DNA of 64,000 nucleotides. Source: Rotaria macrura. Its lineage: Eukaryota > Rotifera > Eurotatoria > Philodinida > Philodinidae. The position numbers were made by a program, and so were the translations under genes. The DNA is taken from NCBI GenBank assembly GCA_900239685.1, contig OENT01000185.1, positions 1 to 64,000 on the forward strand, given 5' to 3'. Shown piece by piece: positions 1 to 11,391 of the stretch (its first letter is position 1; each line of letters begins with the position of its first letter). The notes beneath the pieces were generated by a model, which worked only from the letters and a program-made list of their open reading frames with translations, did no database searches and was not told where the DNA came from.

Positions 1-65
1 TTGATGTTGATCACAAGTACTGTGTCTGCTGGTTATTATTAAGTGCAAAGCTTCCAAAGAAGGAG
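1..65 (+). repeat. Left terminal inverted repeat
   Basis: Starts TTGATGTTGATCACAAGTAC and pairs with the reverse complement of 1186-1250; one mismatch (a G/A difference near the inner end). Confidence 0.85.
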
Positions 66-1185
66 AATATATTAACGTTACACTTCTCGGATTTGCTTGG
101 GTTTTGTTTCCGATTCTTTTTTTTATTGATTCATGAAATCCAAGACACATTTAGGCGGTTTTTTCATGATATTTTTATTACTGTCAGACGTCATGGTTCT
201 ATTTCGGCAAATATAGGATTGATTTACTAATCCGGGTAAAGGCATCGTCGAGGGGTTAGGTGCCATTGTAAAGATTGCTGCACGACGCGAAACGATAAGA
301 TCTAATGGTCCATAAAAGTCTTGGCTTACAGCAGTGGAGTTCTACGAGTTTTCGAAACGAAAATTTTCCGCGAAGTGCTGGGCATCAGCTACGACCACAG
401 AATGTTTGACTGCGGAACACCAAAAAGGAGAAGAAAAAATGTACATTTGGTACCTTAGTGAGAGGGAAATCAAACAAAGTTTCGAAATTTATTTGGCTGA
501 CCCTAAGAACAGTCCTCCCTCTAGTGGATTTATTTTCGGTATGTACTCTTCTAAAATCTGAAACAAACCTGTCACTTTCCTCTGAATAAAGCAGGAATAC
601 GATCGTATCATTATTTCCAACCAGCCGATAATACAAGAATCAGATGCGAAACGACATCTGATGCTGATCCATACGAAGATTTCTCATTTTTTACGCATAC
701 CACATCCAAACTAAAACATAAGAAACGCGCGCCATCAATAGGTGATGTTGCAATAGGCAATTATGTTGTTGTGGAATATCGCGATGAATGACGGTTAGCG
801 ATAATACAAGACATTGAACTCAATGTAAAAGGACTGAATTTGGCATTTCTATACCCACATCGACCAAGAACATCCTTCAAATATCCTATTCTACCAGACG
901 AATTGAATGTTGAACTACGAGCACTTGTGTGTTTACTACATCAACCTCCTAAAGGCGGTACACGCAATACTTACTTAATTAATCTACAACAGCTGGGAGA
1001 AAGAGAGGAACTACTCTCTGAAAAATAACTATCGTTGTATCCTTTAAAATAGAATTATAACTCCATCTTTGCTTTAGCTACGACTGAACTCTGGTTTTTT
1101 CCACTGTCTGAAAAGTAAACTGCAAACTAATCAATATAAAATTAGTGAAAAGTCTCTTAGACAACGTTGATAAGTAACAGCTTTT

Positions 1186-1250
1186 CTCCTTTTTTGGAAG
1201 CTTTGCACTTAATAATAACCAGCAGACACAGTACTTGTGATCAACATCAA
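1186..1250 (-). repeat. Right terminal inverted repeat
   Basis: Ends GTACTTGTGATCAACATCAA, the reverse complement of the window start. Confidence 0.85.
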
Positions 1251-4095
1251 CAGTTAACCGATTTCAGCATGTAATATCAATGTTTTAGCTGTGAATTCTT
1301 CACAGCTTCCACAGTAGAAATTCTACTGTAGAAATACGGATTTTAGCTAAATTGTAGTAATCAAATCTCCCCCAATTATAGGATCGGGAAGCTTGCATTT
1401 TAACCACTCGTATTACCCATAGATCTCTACTTAAAACTATAATTTCAAGAAATTCTGACGTCTAGTTTTCGAGAAAACTGAGGTCAAACGTCAGGTTTTC
1501 TGAGACCCCCGGACCCTTGAGAAGCACTTACCTGGACCAATAAATGTATTTGTGAAACGTACTCTAAGCGAATTGAACCAGAATAGTTTGGGCTTCATTT
1601 GGATTATAAAATATCGGGGTCTTCAGCGGGCACTGTAGGTTTTATTAGGAGTTCAATTTACTTTGGATAGTCATTTCAGACCGATTCTGTAAGTTTTCCC
1701 AAAGATTGAAATTTAGAGATATAATTCTGAAAACCGTGTCGTGTGAACAACTTTTGGCGCTCTATCGAGTGGCCTATTCGAAACTTTCAAATGATGTTCC
1801 GGCCGAATGATAATTGCACCTTTGAGGTACTGTTTTTTGAGAAAATCGATTTTTTGACCTCCCATCCTCGAGTTAGCGCATGATTTGGATCAAAACAAAG
1901 TATGATTTCTAAGATAACTCAACAAGGGCTGCAAAACTAGCGTAGTTAAATTATGCCAGAGGAATCTCGATGTAAAAGTTGGCGGGACTGTGTGGAAGTA
2001 CCGTATTGGGATTTCTATTTGAATAATATGTAGCCAATCCTTTGTCACTATACGTCCCTCCACCATCACGCTCATGTTTTCCCTCAAATGGTGTTTTTCC
2101 TTTAACCGCGGTTCCCACATATATATATATCTCGTCGTGTCGCCACACGTCGCGCAATACAGAGATATATATAGTCCATGAATCATACGCATAATACATA
2201 AGTAATCCTTAAATTTTTTTTTATCCAGAGAGAACATATTATGGATGAGTACGATTAATTACAAGATGTTATGCGCGAGCACCACTAAATAAAATTTAGT
2301 TCAATATTACGAATCTCAATCTACTCCTATGCTATATATCACCGCGTATCATGATATTCATCTAGATTTTCTCATATTTGTTTCTCTCAATTGACATTAT
2401 AAGAAGCCTGCATAATATATCCTGGAAAAAAAAATATTTGAGTTTTGTTTTCCTCAATGTTATCCAGCTTTTCCTTTGAGTCTTTTTTCAAATCACTTGA
2501 ATTTTCATGGTGTATATATTGTCTGCTATTCACAGGCGTATGAATGAAATAAAAGTAGTCAATTTCTTCTTGATGCTATTGAATAACTGTCTGGTGATGA
2601 TTGTATGCATTTGTACGTGCACTGTATGATGTGCATGTATTCCTTTTTTTTGCTCAATCTTGGAATAAATTATTTTTGAAACGTTCAAATTAAAAAATCG
2701 CCTTATGTATCCGTCGAAATAAAACTGTTGGCAAAGAGGAAATATATTGAAACCAAATATTCAGATAAAATGGTGTTAGACTCGAAATCCTACCTACAAA
2801 TAAATCAATTCGAAAACTGTAACAATAATACTGAATGATAGATTTAAATAAGTAGCTCTTTAGATTTTTATTCAGTCAACTCTATTTCATCGGTACTCAA
2901 TCAATGCATTCACCTATGATGACATTTATTTGCACAAAATACAACCAGGCCATCAAAATAAATACAAACAAAGAACCACAGTGTGCATGTGGTTGCATAC
3001 AAGTGTGACTATGCGTAGATGTCCTGCTGTGGCTACGGTTTTCTATAAAAAAATCCCTTTCCTGAAAAACTATTATTGGTTCGCGAACACATTCACAAAT
3101 CTTTTGAGGCTTGTGGAGAATATTCGGGAATTTTGAGTTTTTAGTAATTACCTCTTATCTTCTTTTCACAGATTTTTTTAGCCTACATGATACACATTTA
3201 GTTTGTTTTTGTATATTTTCTGAAAATGAAATTCCAGTTCAGTGGAATAGTTTGATACTAAGCGCCTTTTGTGATATAGCAGTAGCTAAACAATAGATTT
3301 ATCAGATTGTTTCTTTACAATGGAATGTTTATGACAATAAAGTAAAGCCAATTAAAAGAAAATATCTGTAACGTATGTGCTACCAAGATACTAGTTAATT
3401 GTATACCAAAAAATGTTTTTTCGAAATTATTTTTTATTTCGGTCAAAAATATTGTGATTGTGTTCAGAGTTAAAACGTAAACTGTCTCAATTTTTAATCT
3501 ATGATCTAGTAACCTCGATTCTCTTTTAACTCGTATTTCTTTGTCTTATTTTTGTTGTTTTTCTTGATTTAATTAGGTCTTTATTGCATGAAAAATATGA
3601 ATAACGATTGTCTCTTTTTTATTTACTATTTTCTAGGTGAAATTGCTACTCTACTATCTTGATGTAAATAATTAATAAATATAAAATGATACCATGAACT
3701 GAAGTACAGTGAAAATGTGACGGATCTGAGAAAAAAAAGAAACACTAGTCAACTTGTATTAGTCTGCAAGCCAGGTCAGGCCGAAAGAAAGGTGCCTTGA
3801 CAGCAGCGCTTAGTGGTGTCTAAAGTATTGGTCTCATTTTCATAACTAGTTCTCTTTCGTCTTAGCTAGCATTCCCACTACTGCATTATATCCATCAGTA
3901 ACACCCATATCTGTACAATCACGTGCACAATCGCATGCCAAAGCTCATCCAACTCTTGAAGTTTCATTCTTATCAGTTCTATTGATTGATTGTGTCCACA
4001 AAATTCGTTTCTCCTCGTCGCAAAAAAACACTTGACATTTTATTGTATATTACACACACTTATAATACAGAAAAACAAAACGATAATATTTTAAA
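1251..4095. other. Intergenic, no recognised gene
   Basis: AT-rich DNA 3' of PRKRIP1. It holds short palindromes (for example CAGTAGAAATTCTACTG near 1311-1327) and a (TA)n run near 2120. Open frames here are short and unrecognised. One minus-strand reading at about 1951-2110 looks protein-like and is listed under findings. Confidence 0.5.
4039..4044 (-). terminator. Candidate PRKRIP1 polyadenylation signal
   Basis: AATAAA on the minus strand, about 55 bases downstream of the PRKRIP1 stop codon. Confidence 0.5.
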
Positions 4096-5741
4096 CTAAC
4101 TCTTTTTTTCATCTAGTCCTTCTTCATCACTAGAATTCTTCGGTCTGTTTCTCAAATGTTTTCGAATATTTCCTTTTTCATGTTGTTGTACAGGCGGAGA
4201 TGGTGGTGGTGTTCGTGAAGGTTCCTGTCCCGCTTGAATTTCCTCAGCTGGTGGCACTAGAGCATCTGAAGTACTTGCTTCCGCTTGTGATTTTTCTTCA
4301 TCGTCTTCATCGCTTGATGAGTATGACGACGTCGATGCGCTTTCATTGCTTTTATTTAAATTTTGATTATCAGATGGTTTTTTACTCTTGGGATTGTTTT
4401 TACGCTTCAAACTATTATGAAAATGAAATGAAAAAAATTTTATACAAATGAAAACAAAGCTCTACGAACCGTTTTCGTCTCTTTTTAGCTGTTTGGGTCT
4501 CGGCTTTCTTTTTGCTTTCCTCAACTTTTTTCAACCATGATGCGTTTGCTTCTCTCTAGAAAAAATGAATAAAATAGCATATGATCATTATCTGTAATAC
4601 ACGTTCATTAAATGAAGGCTCTCAAGATAAAACCAGCAAAACGTTTTATATCATCACTGATGGCTACCCTTATGAGTACAGCTTCTATAATAGTTGGGAA
4701 TTTAACGAACTCTATTCCCTAATGGAATGTGTACTATGAGCCACTGAACGAATAGCAAAAATAATCTGCCAACCTTATTTTATGTATTAAGATAGAATAT
4801 TTAACTTCTGTCAGCTACTGAAATAGACAATATCGAAGTACTACTGACTCGTTTCAGATTTACTCAACGTTATGTTTCAAGTCAACTACTGAATTCAATA
4901 TGTGAACATGTAAAGCCAAGTCATAATCAAACTAGGTTCTCACGTTTATGGAAATAACTGAACGCTAACACACACAGTTCATTGTGAAAGTGTCGTATTT
5001 TTTGATTGACTTCTTTCCTGAAACGAGAACACCGTGTCTGATGGTGTATGAAACTGCATAGAACTATACAGCTCGACTTTCATTTTAACTTACCTAAAGA
5101 TCAATAAAATAGAACGAATGAAAAACAAAACGAGCTATTGTCCTGAAAAGTATGAATTTAATCAAACGTTTCAGCTTAAGTCGAACATTATACCGTAGCT
5201 TCATTCCTACATATGAGAGCAGTGAAACGTGTGTGTTTATGGCTTCATAAAAATTCACATAAACTTTTGTAGTAACAAGATCAAATACTTTGTGAGGTAT
5301 GTTTATTTTTGATCAAAGTGTTTCCGATGCATTCACTATATCCTGAAAAGCAACGTATCCGTTGAGGGGCATTCCTCATAATGATATGTGAACCAACCTC
5401 TTTTGCTTCACGATTTAGATAAGCTTCTCGAATCATTTGACGCCGACGGCATCCACGATAAATGTCGAATTCTCCAGATCCAGCACCAGCACTTGCTCCT
5501 AAACATACCATATGGAGTACGATTTAATTGAAATCACAATTAATAAAATCTATTTACCCATGACGTTGCGTACGAATTCATGTGGTTGAAATGCTCGGGG
5601 TGGCTTGTAGTCTTTCGTTTCCGGAATGAATACAGGCTTTTCAACATTTTTCATCAAACGTTCTAGTCGAGCTTTTTGTATTTCGACAGGATTTTTAAAA
5701 ATTTGTTTCTTAAGCAGCCGCTCTTCTTCATCGGATGACAT
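4096..5741 (-). CDS. PRKRIP1: PRKRIP1-like nuclear/spliceosome-associated protein
   Basis: Four exons: 5741-5558, 5498-5398, 4555-4470 and 4411-4096, all with GT-AG junctions and matching phases, giving about 228 residues. The family (PRKR-interacting protein 1) binds double-stranded RNA and PKR and is found in spliceosomes. Diagnostic segments are LERLMKN near residue 28, PHEFVRNVMG followed by ASAGAGSGEFDIYR across the first intron, and a basic helix ending ETQTAKKRRKR in exon 3. The human protein has the near-identical FVRDVMGSSAGAGSGEF. The last exon is a Ser/Asp/Glu-rich acidic tail with a proline run, as in the family, but longer. The start is the MSSDEEER methionine. A minus-strand acceptor (TTTATTTAG) lies 14 bases upstream, so a spliced leader or 5' exon may join there. 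It lies 215 bases downstream of RPL7A. Confidence 0.9.
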
Positions 5742-5821
5742 TATTTTTTTTATCTAAATAAATTTTGAAAAGAAATCACGATCTTATTTTTCATTTTCAT
5801 GTATCTTTCTTCTGTATTTCT

Positions 5822-5827
5822 TTTATT
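5822..5827 (-). terminator. Candidate RPL7A polyadenylation signal
   Basis: AATAAA on the minus strand, 130 bases after the RPL7A stop and 81 bases before the PRKRIP1 ATG. This spacing is typical between genes of one operon. Confidence 0.5.
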
Positions 5828-5956
5828 TAGATGTTACATCATAAAAACAGTACACAGGTACACAAGAAAGAAAAGAAAGAAAAACAGAACAGAATTCTTG
5901 TAACTTATTTTTGTTTATGTTCTTCTTGTGTTTTTTTTGTGAATGTGGTCGGTATT

Positions 5957-7762
5957 TTAAGTATTTCGTTGATGTGCTGCTTCTCGAGCTTTAAGACGTT
6001 CGAGTCGATTAATACGTGCTTGAGATTTATTACCCAAAACACCACCACCCCAATGACGACGCAATTCATCATAACGATCATTGAAGTTAGTTTTGATGGC
6101 TTCAATTATTTTACCTAATCCAGATTTATCATCAGTGTTAACATCAGTCAAAGCTAATGATGAACATGTTTTTAAATGAACAAGACGGCCAAGACGTGCT
6201 TTGCCTTTAACAATACAATATGGAATGCCCATCTTACGACACAATGTTGGTAAATGCAAAACAAGTTCAATAGGTTCAACATCATGAGCAATGATAACCT
6301 AAAGAAAAATAAGGTGGTGAATGAAAAAAAAGACTCTTACTTCCGTTCTCCGTGAGCAGTATTTACTTACCAATTGTGCTTTCTTTTTCTCGACCAATGA
6401 AGTAACAGTATTCATTCCACTACGAAGACCATTCGGTCTTTTTGTTGGTCGGTCGGGTTTATTAGATTTAATTTGTTCTTCAGCACGTAGTTTCAAACGA
6501 AGTTTCTTTTCTTTTTTATCTTCTGGACGATATTTTTCAAGAAGTTTAAATAATTGTGTTGATGTTTGCTTATCAAGTGCTTGTGTGAATTGATTTATTG
6601 GTGGTGGAACTTTCAAACGTTTGAGTAAAATACTACGTTGTCGTTGAACACGGATGTATTGTGGCCATTTAACAAAACGTGTTAAATCACGTTTTGGTTG
6701 GATATCTGATACAAATAAAAAGAAACTCGTCGCATGATGCTCATCGAATAAATATTATGATGTGAATGTCCTGTTGTATCGTACAGAAAACGTTTTCTAA
6801 ATCTGCTTCAGAATATATTCTGAAGTAGATTTCTCTATTAATCTAAGAAAGTAGAAACGATAGGTTATCGATCGTCGATTTTCAATCATAAATCGATAAT
6901 GGATATTAAAATTAGTGATGTCAAATTCAACTTATGACACGTTTATAGTGATGCAGAGAAGTTTTGAGCAGCCTTATTTGGTTATTTCTGTTGTTTTGAA
7001 TGATAAAAGCTTATAAGAATTTTCTTTTTGGATAAAGAAGTGTCGTAACGATTGACAAAACGACAGGAGATGGAAATCTATAAAAATCAAAAAGCCAGTT
7101 TCTCACATAAATTGAAACCTTCTATACAAGTGGTTGGATTCTGAAGAGCAATGCGCAACGTACCTATAATCTTCTTGGATCGAATTTACAGAAGGTTCCA
7201 TAGCACTGAATATAGGCAATTTCACTTTCTATAATAACTGATAACTTCAATACTATACAATAAACGAAAATCATCGGAAAATCTTTTGTCAAAAGCTTAC
7301 AACAGACATCGGACGATACAGTGTCGTGTAATATTAATTCTCTTTCAGATGTGTTTTATGAAGTGTTTCGATTTAACAATACTCGTAGAAAATCGTTTCG
7401 TCCAAGAAAATTCCTAAAATCTTTTACTATCCATGTTACCCATGAGAAGACAACATTCATGTGTATACTTTAAATCTACATCCGTCACTTATACTTAAAA
7501 ATTCGTTTTATTAATCCTTTTCTATAAAATTTTATATCAATTAATAAGTTCGTATTTGTTTACCTTGTCCAATACCAAAATTTTTTGGTCGTTTTTCAAA
7601 AAGTGGATTAACAAGTTTCTTTGCTTCAACTTTAGCCTTGATCGGTGCTGCAGCGATCTTCTTTTTGCCTTTTTTTAATCCTGCAGTTGATGACGACGTT
7701 TTTGATGTCGTTGTTGTCGTCGACTTTTTTGTTGTAGCGGTACTACCTTTTACAGGTGACAT
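5957..7762 (-). CDS. RPL7A: 60S ribosomal protein L7a (eL8)
   Basis: Three exons (7762-7564, 6705-6371, 6298-5957) give 291 residues. This is the large-subunit protein eL8, an RNA-binding protein of the L7Ae family. Family hallmarks are [15 protein letters not shown] across intron 1, [32 protein letters not shown], the L7Ae core [17 protein letters not shown], and [15 protein letters not shown]. The human protein has 266 residues. The difference is mainly an N-terminal Thr/Ser/Lys-rich extension (about residues 5-35, [15 protein letters not shown]) not seen in vertebrates. Intron 1 is long (858 bases) for this window and contains strong palindromes. The gene sits in tandem between GTF2F2 (163 bases upstream) and PRKRIP1 (215 bases downstream). 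A minus-strand acceptor-like TTCTAAG lies one base before the ATG. Confidence 0.97.
6785..6830. repeat. Two adjacent palindromes in RPL7A intron 1
   Basis: 6785-6798 is the perfect palindrome AGAAAACGTTTTCT. 6801-6830 forms a 15-base-pair stem with one G-T pair and no loop, centred on CTTCAGAATATATTCTGAAG. Confidence 0.7.
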
Positions 7763-7803
7763 CCTTAGAATTGATGATGATAGAAATATTCAATCTAGAA
7801 TAG

Positions 7804-7809
7804 TTTATT
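7804..7809 (-). terminator. Candidate GTF2F2 polyadenylation signal
   Basis: AATAAA on the minus strand, 117 bases after the GTF2F2 stop and about 42 bases before the RPL7A ATG. Confidence 0.45.
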
Positions 7810-7840
7810 TCAGTCGCGCGATTTGAAAGAAATATGTATC

Positions 7841-7852
7841 TATATTTATATG

Positions 7853-7887
<35 letters not shown>

Positions 7888-7890
7888 ATG
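7841..7890. repeat. (TA)n/(TG)n microsatellite
   Basis: Alternating TA then TG dinucleotides in the GTF2F2-RPL7A spacer. Confidence 0.9.
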
Positions 7891-7925
7891 TTAGTAAAAC
7901 AATCGCAAAAGAAAAACAGTAAGAT

Positions 7926-9787
7926 TCATCGATTATTATTATTATTGTTGTCACCATCATCATCATCATCATCGTCGTCGTCGTCATCATCCTCAATTTC
8001 ATCCTCTTTCTCTTCTTTTGGCGTAGTATAATGTTGGTACTGTGTTTTTAATTCATAATTATGTCCCTAGGAGAAGCGACCAAAAAAAAGTCATAAAAAG
8101 TTTTGTTTACTGTGTTTCTTTACCGCAGTATTGTAATTACAATATTTTTTCACAAGTTGTTGCAAGTAATTTTTTGGTTGTTGTGTTATAGATTCGAGTA
8201 TGGCCATTGAAATATATTGATGCTTTCCGAATGCTTCGAAAATAATACTCAGTACAGTATCTTCAGAACTTCGTACACGTTTTCCCATTGCTTTTTTCAT
8301 TTTATCACGTTGTTTATTTGCTTCATGATCACGTTTAGGTACATAACTACTTGTTTTCTTCCCTATCAATTTCGCTACCCGTACTGGTTCTTCTGATGCT
8401 TCAAAATGCTTTCGCTTTAGTGACATGTATTGTTCATTTTCAACTGGACGAACTTCAGCTCGTTGCATAACTTTCCCAACGACGGATATTTGTTCGCTCC
8501 ATTGTGAATTTGGATTACTCAAAGTACGCGTATAAATTGTTCGAAGAACACTGTCGGATACATTACTTAAGCTAAAATATAAGACGGAAAAAAAGACAAA
8601 AATATGAACTTCTGTATCAACAGTTGTCTTTTCTAACTAAACTTATTCTGAATAACTTTTGTCGAATTTTGAGCAAGTGTAAAGATTGTGAAAATTCCTA
8701 TGCGAATCATCTTTTTTATGTTATTCGCCTAAGTTGCCAATACCTGACAGATCACTACACTTCCATAACATCGAAAACTATTCTACCCAAATTGATATTC
8801 AGTCACGAGAAAGTTAGTGTTTCATATTGATGAATGTCGTGATTAGGCTACTTCCTAGAATACAAACTTAGAAGATAACCCATGGATTCGCAACCCGTTC
8901 CTAGATATTTCTCACCACACTACTTTACATTCTCAATACTTCCACCGCTCTGAGAGTTCTCGAGTAATCGTTTATTTTTCGTCTCATCAAATGTATTACG
9001 AGAAACTCAAATATATCTTTGAACATAGCATCATATCAACACGTCAATCAAGGGCATAAAATTCTTACATGAACTTCTTTAGAAAATATTTCCCTGGTAC
9101 ACAATGATTCTAATAAGAATACACATCTACTGGAAGAAATTTCAGTGTCAACAGAAATATTTTTTGATGTTGCAATTGTCTAGTGATTACAAATTTTTTG
9201 ACGAAAGATGGACTTCAACACTGGATTACTTGTAGCTATTTCTATATAATTCATAAGATAGGATTAGAAGGATAATTTAGTTAGTACATCTCTATTACTA
9301 TGAATCCCTTGCTCTTTTTCTATTAAATTACTAAGATTGAATCCGTCTGATATTGACTCCTATGTTTCTAATTCAAAATATTAATTAACTGCAATGTTTT
9401 CTATTACCACTATTATCAAAACTCTATATTTTAACATTCACCTATATATGTCCAACTCCTTATAGTAGCTTATTCTCACCAAAATCGATGCTCTTTTGGT
9501 GGAAGTTGGTAATCTTTGGATGGATTTCTTTCTTTAATCTTATCCAGGACTTGATCAGTAAGACAAAAGAAAACATCTTGTGGTCGTCCACTAGCAGCTG
9601 TTGCCGTTGTGCCTTTACTAGGTGGTAATGATCGTTTCACCAAACGTCCGATTTCATAATTGTTTGTTCCATCTGCATATTCATTGAGAATTTGTGATAA
9701 ATATTTTGGCATTTTTACAAGCCATACTCCACTTTGCGATCGTGTTAAATCAACATCAATTGGAACAGATGGATCGTTTGCTGCCAT
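7926..9787 (-). CDS. GTF2F2: General transcription factor IIF subunit 2 (RAP30)
   Basis: Three exons (9787-9480, 8571-8124, 8066-7926) give 298 residues. The protein is the small subunit of TFIIF, which binds RNA polymerase II and helps load it at promoters. Matches to RAP30 include SGVWLVKMPKYLSQ (about 19-32), QRAEVRPVENEQYMSLKRKH in the middle, and the C-terminal winged helix with FEAFGKHQY and ITQQPKNYLQQLVKKYC. Exon 3 begins GHNYELKTQYQHY, equivalent to the human WELKPEYRHY. The C-terminus then becomes an Asp run (11 residues) and an Asn run encoded by a trinucleotide repeat, making the protein longer than the 249-residue human form. The acceptor TTTACTTTTCAG abuts the ATG directly, so the first exon probably begins at the start codon after cis- or trans-splicing. 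Confidence 0.96.
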
Positions 9788-9804
9788 CTGAAAAGTAAAT
9801 AGAT
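9788..9804 (-). promoter_or_regulatory. 3' splice acceptor abutting the GTF2F2 start codon
   Basis: Minus strand reads ATCTATTTACTTTTCAG followed immediately by ATG. This suits a trans-splice acceptor or the end of a 5' intron; the sequence alone does not separate the two. Confidence 0.6.
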
Positions 9805-11391
9805 AGAAACTAAAGATTCTAAACCATTTCGTAGAATAATAATGAAAAACAAATTATTCAAAATTTTCGATATCCTCATGCATGCATATGATATCTATCT
9901 GATCGAGCAATAATGATGTGATGTGTTAACAAATTTGTTTCCTAAACAATGTCATCGAATCTTTTCGGTTCTTTCAGATGAACAATCGACGACATTTCAT
10001 GTAGGATCATTCATAGTTTAATAGTGAGCACAAAAATAAATAAATTTGATTGTGTCAGAGATTTGTTTCTTCGTACGTAGTAGAATGTAATAATATTTCT
10101 ATGAAATGGAAACCATCTTTAGCGATCATTTTGTAGATGTATCAAATAGTTGTTCGTTTTTCAAAAATATTTGAATTTGACTGGTTAAATATAACAGTCT
10201 TCAACGTTTTTTAATATCTAACTAACAATGAAAAAGAATGGTTTACATCGAAAATAAATACTATGTCTCCAGCAATTACCCATAACTGTTGTAAAATGCG
10301 ATGTAATACAACAATAGTAATAAATGATATTTACTTGATTTTATGATGATATTATTGTTTAATTAAAAACTTCAATGATTTTAATATATATACTGGATAA
10401 ATCGTGGCAGTAGTTTTCTAAAAGTCAAGTATATAAATGAGCTTGTTAAAAGATGTCACTAGACAGCATTCGATCATTAATAAAACGATCAGCAAAGCGA
10501 TTAAGGAGCAAAATTTATATCAGAGAATCTTTCAATCAAATTAAAAGAATTCGCATTTTCAATATACACAGTTTTAAAATAGAATTTGAATTTTTGAAAA
10601 TCCATTTGTTTGCTTCGAGAAGATGCAAACTTATCATCAAGAGTAGTAAATTCGTCAGTCACTGGCTCATTTAAAACATTCATTTCGTATTATTGAAATA
10701 GTTACAAACGGGTTTGATGAGAAAACATCTCTCATCAAATTACATATGTAGAGATTTCGGCAGTATGAAATAAAGAAACGTTTTTCGGTGTATGAGGCAT
10801 CGCTAGACTTACCAACTATAACGAAAGTTCTGTTCGATTTTTATTTATTGCTCTACTTCATACGAATAAACATACTAGATTTTAAGCAATGACAGACATC
10901 TTCTCTTAAAATTAAATCAAGTAAATTTATACTTTTAGACCCGGGAAACAAATTTAAGCTAGGTTTTTATTAAAATTTACAGGGCACTATATCATAGGAA
11001 TGGCAATAGATTATTTTCTGATTCATTGAATCTAATAGAATATCCTACGAAGTCAGTACGTTTTCTTGATTACTTTTTAAAGCTGAGTTCCAAACCGTGA
11101 CATACATATTTCACGGAGATTTGTAAGCTTTATTGGTGATCTTCGTTTCGAGCATAACGATTGAACAAAAACATAAGAGCTGCTACTAATAAGGAAAAAT
11201 CAACCCAGCAATAACTCAACTATAGTGTTTTTTCTATCTAATCTAGTTACTATATGGCAGACGTGCATAACATCTTGTCAAGCATTTTTCGAAAGAAATA
11301 GATCTTCATTTTCTGCGTTGCAAAACATCCGTAAATTTATTGTTTTACTTCTCATCCCTTATTCTAGTTCCTCATAGAGCACTAGCATACC
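9805..11391. other. Intergenic, no recognised gene
   Basis: Plain AT-rich DNA upstream of GTF2F2. I see no conserved reading frame, RNA gene or clear repeat; short open frames near 10453-10683 overlap on both strands and resemble nothing. Confidence 0.5.

Larger units (their letters stand above)
1..1250. mobile_element. Non-autonomous DNA-transposon-like element with 65-bp terminal inverted repeats
   Basis: Bases 1-65 and 1186-1250 are reverse complements with a single mismatch. The left end coincides with the window edge, so the element may begin further out and no target-site duplication can be judged. Inside, on the plus strand, lie protein-like stretches: about 334-540 and about 660-1028. 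The second reads GDVAIGNYVVVEYRDE, then one TGA codon, then RLAIIQDIELNVKGLNLAFLY and a conserved-looking tail with P-H-R-P-R-T-S-F-K-Y-P. This resembles the small beta-rich domain seen in many invertebrate repeat proteins. I recognise no transposase, so the element is probably a non-autonomous derivative carrying a captured or decayed gene. Confidence 0.75.

Noticed and set aside
1890-2237. 115-residue minus-strand open frame
   Set aside because: No family-like pattern; the alternative frame at 1951-2110 looks more protein-like and is listed instead.
6706-7563. Possible snoRNA in the RPL7A intron
   Set aside because: Looked on the minus strand for paired C (RTGATGA) and D (CTGA) boxes and found none with proper spacing.
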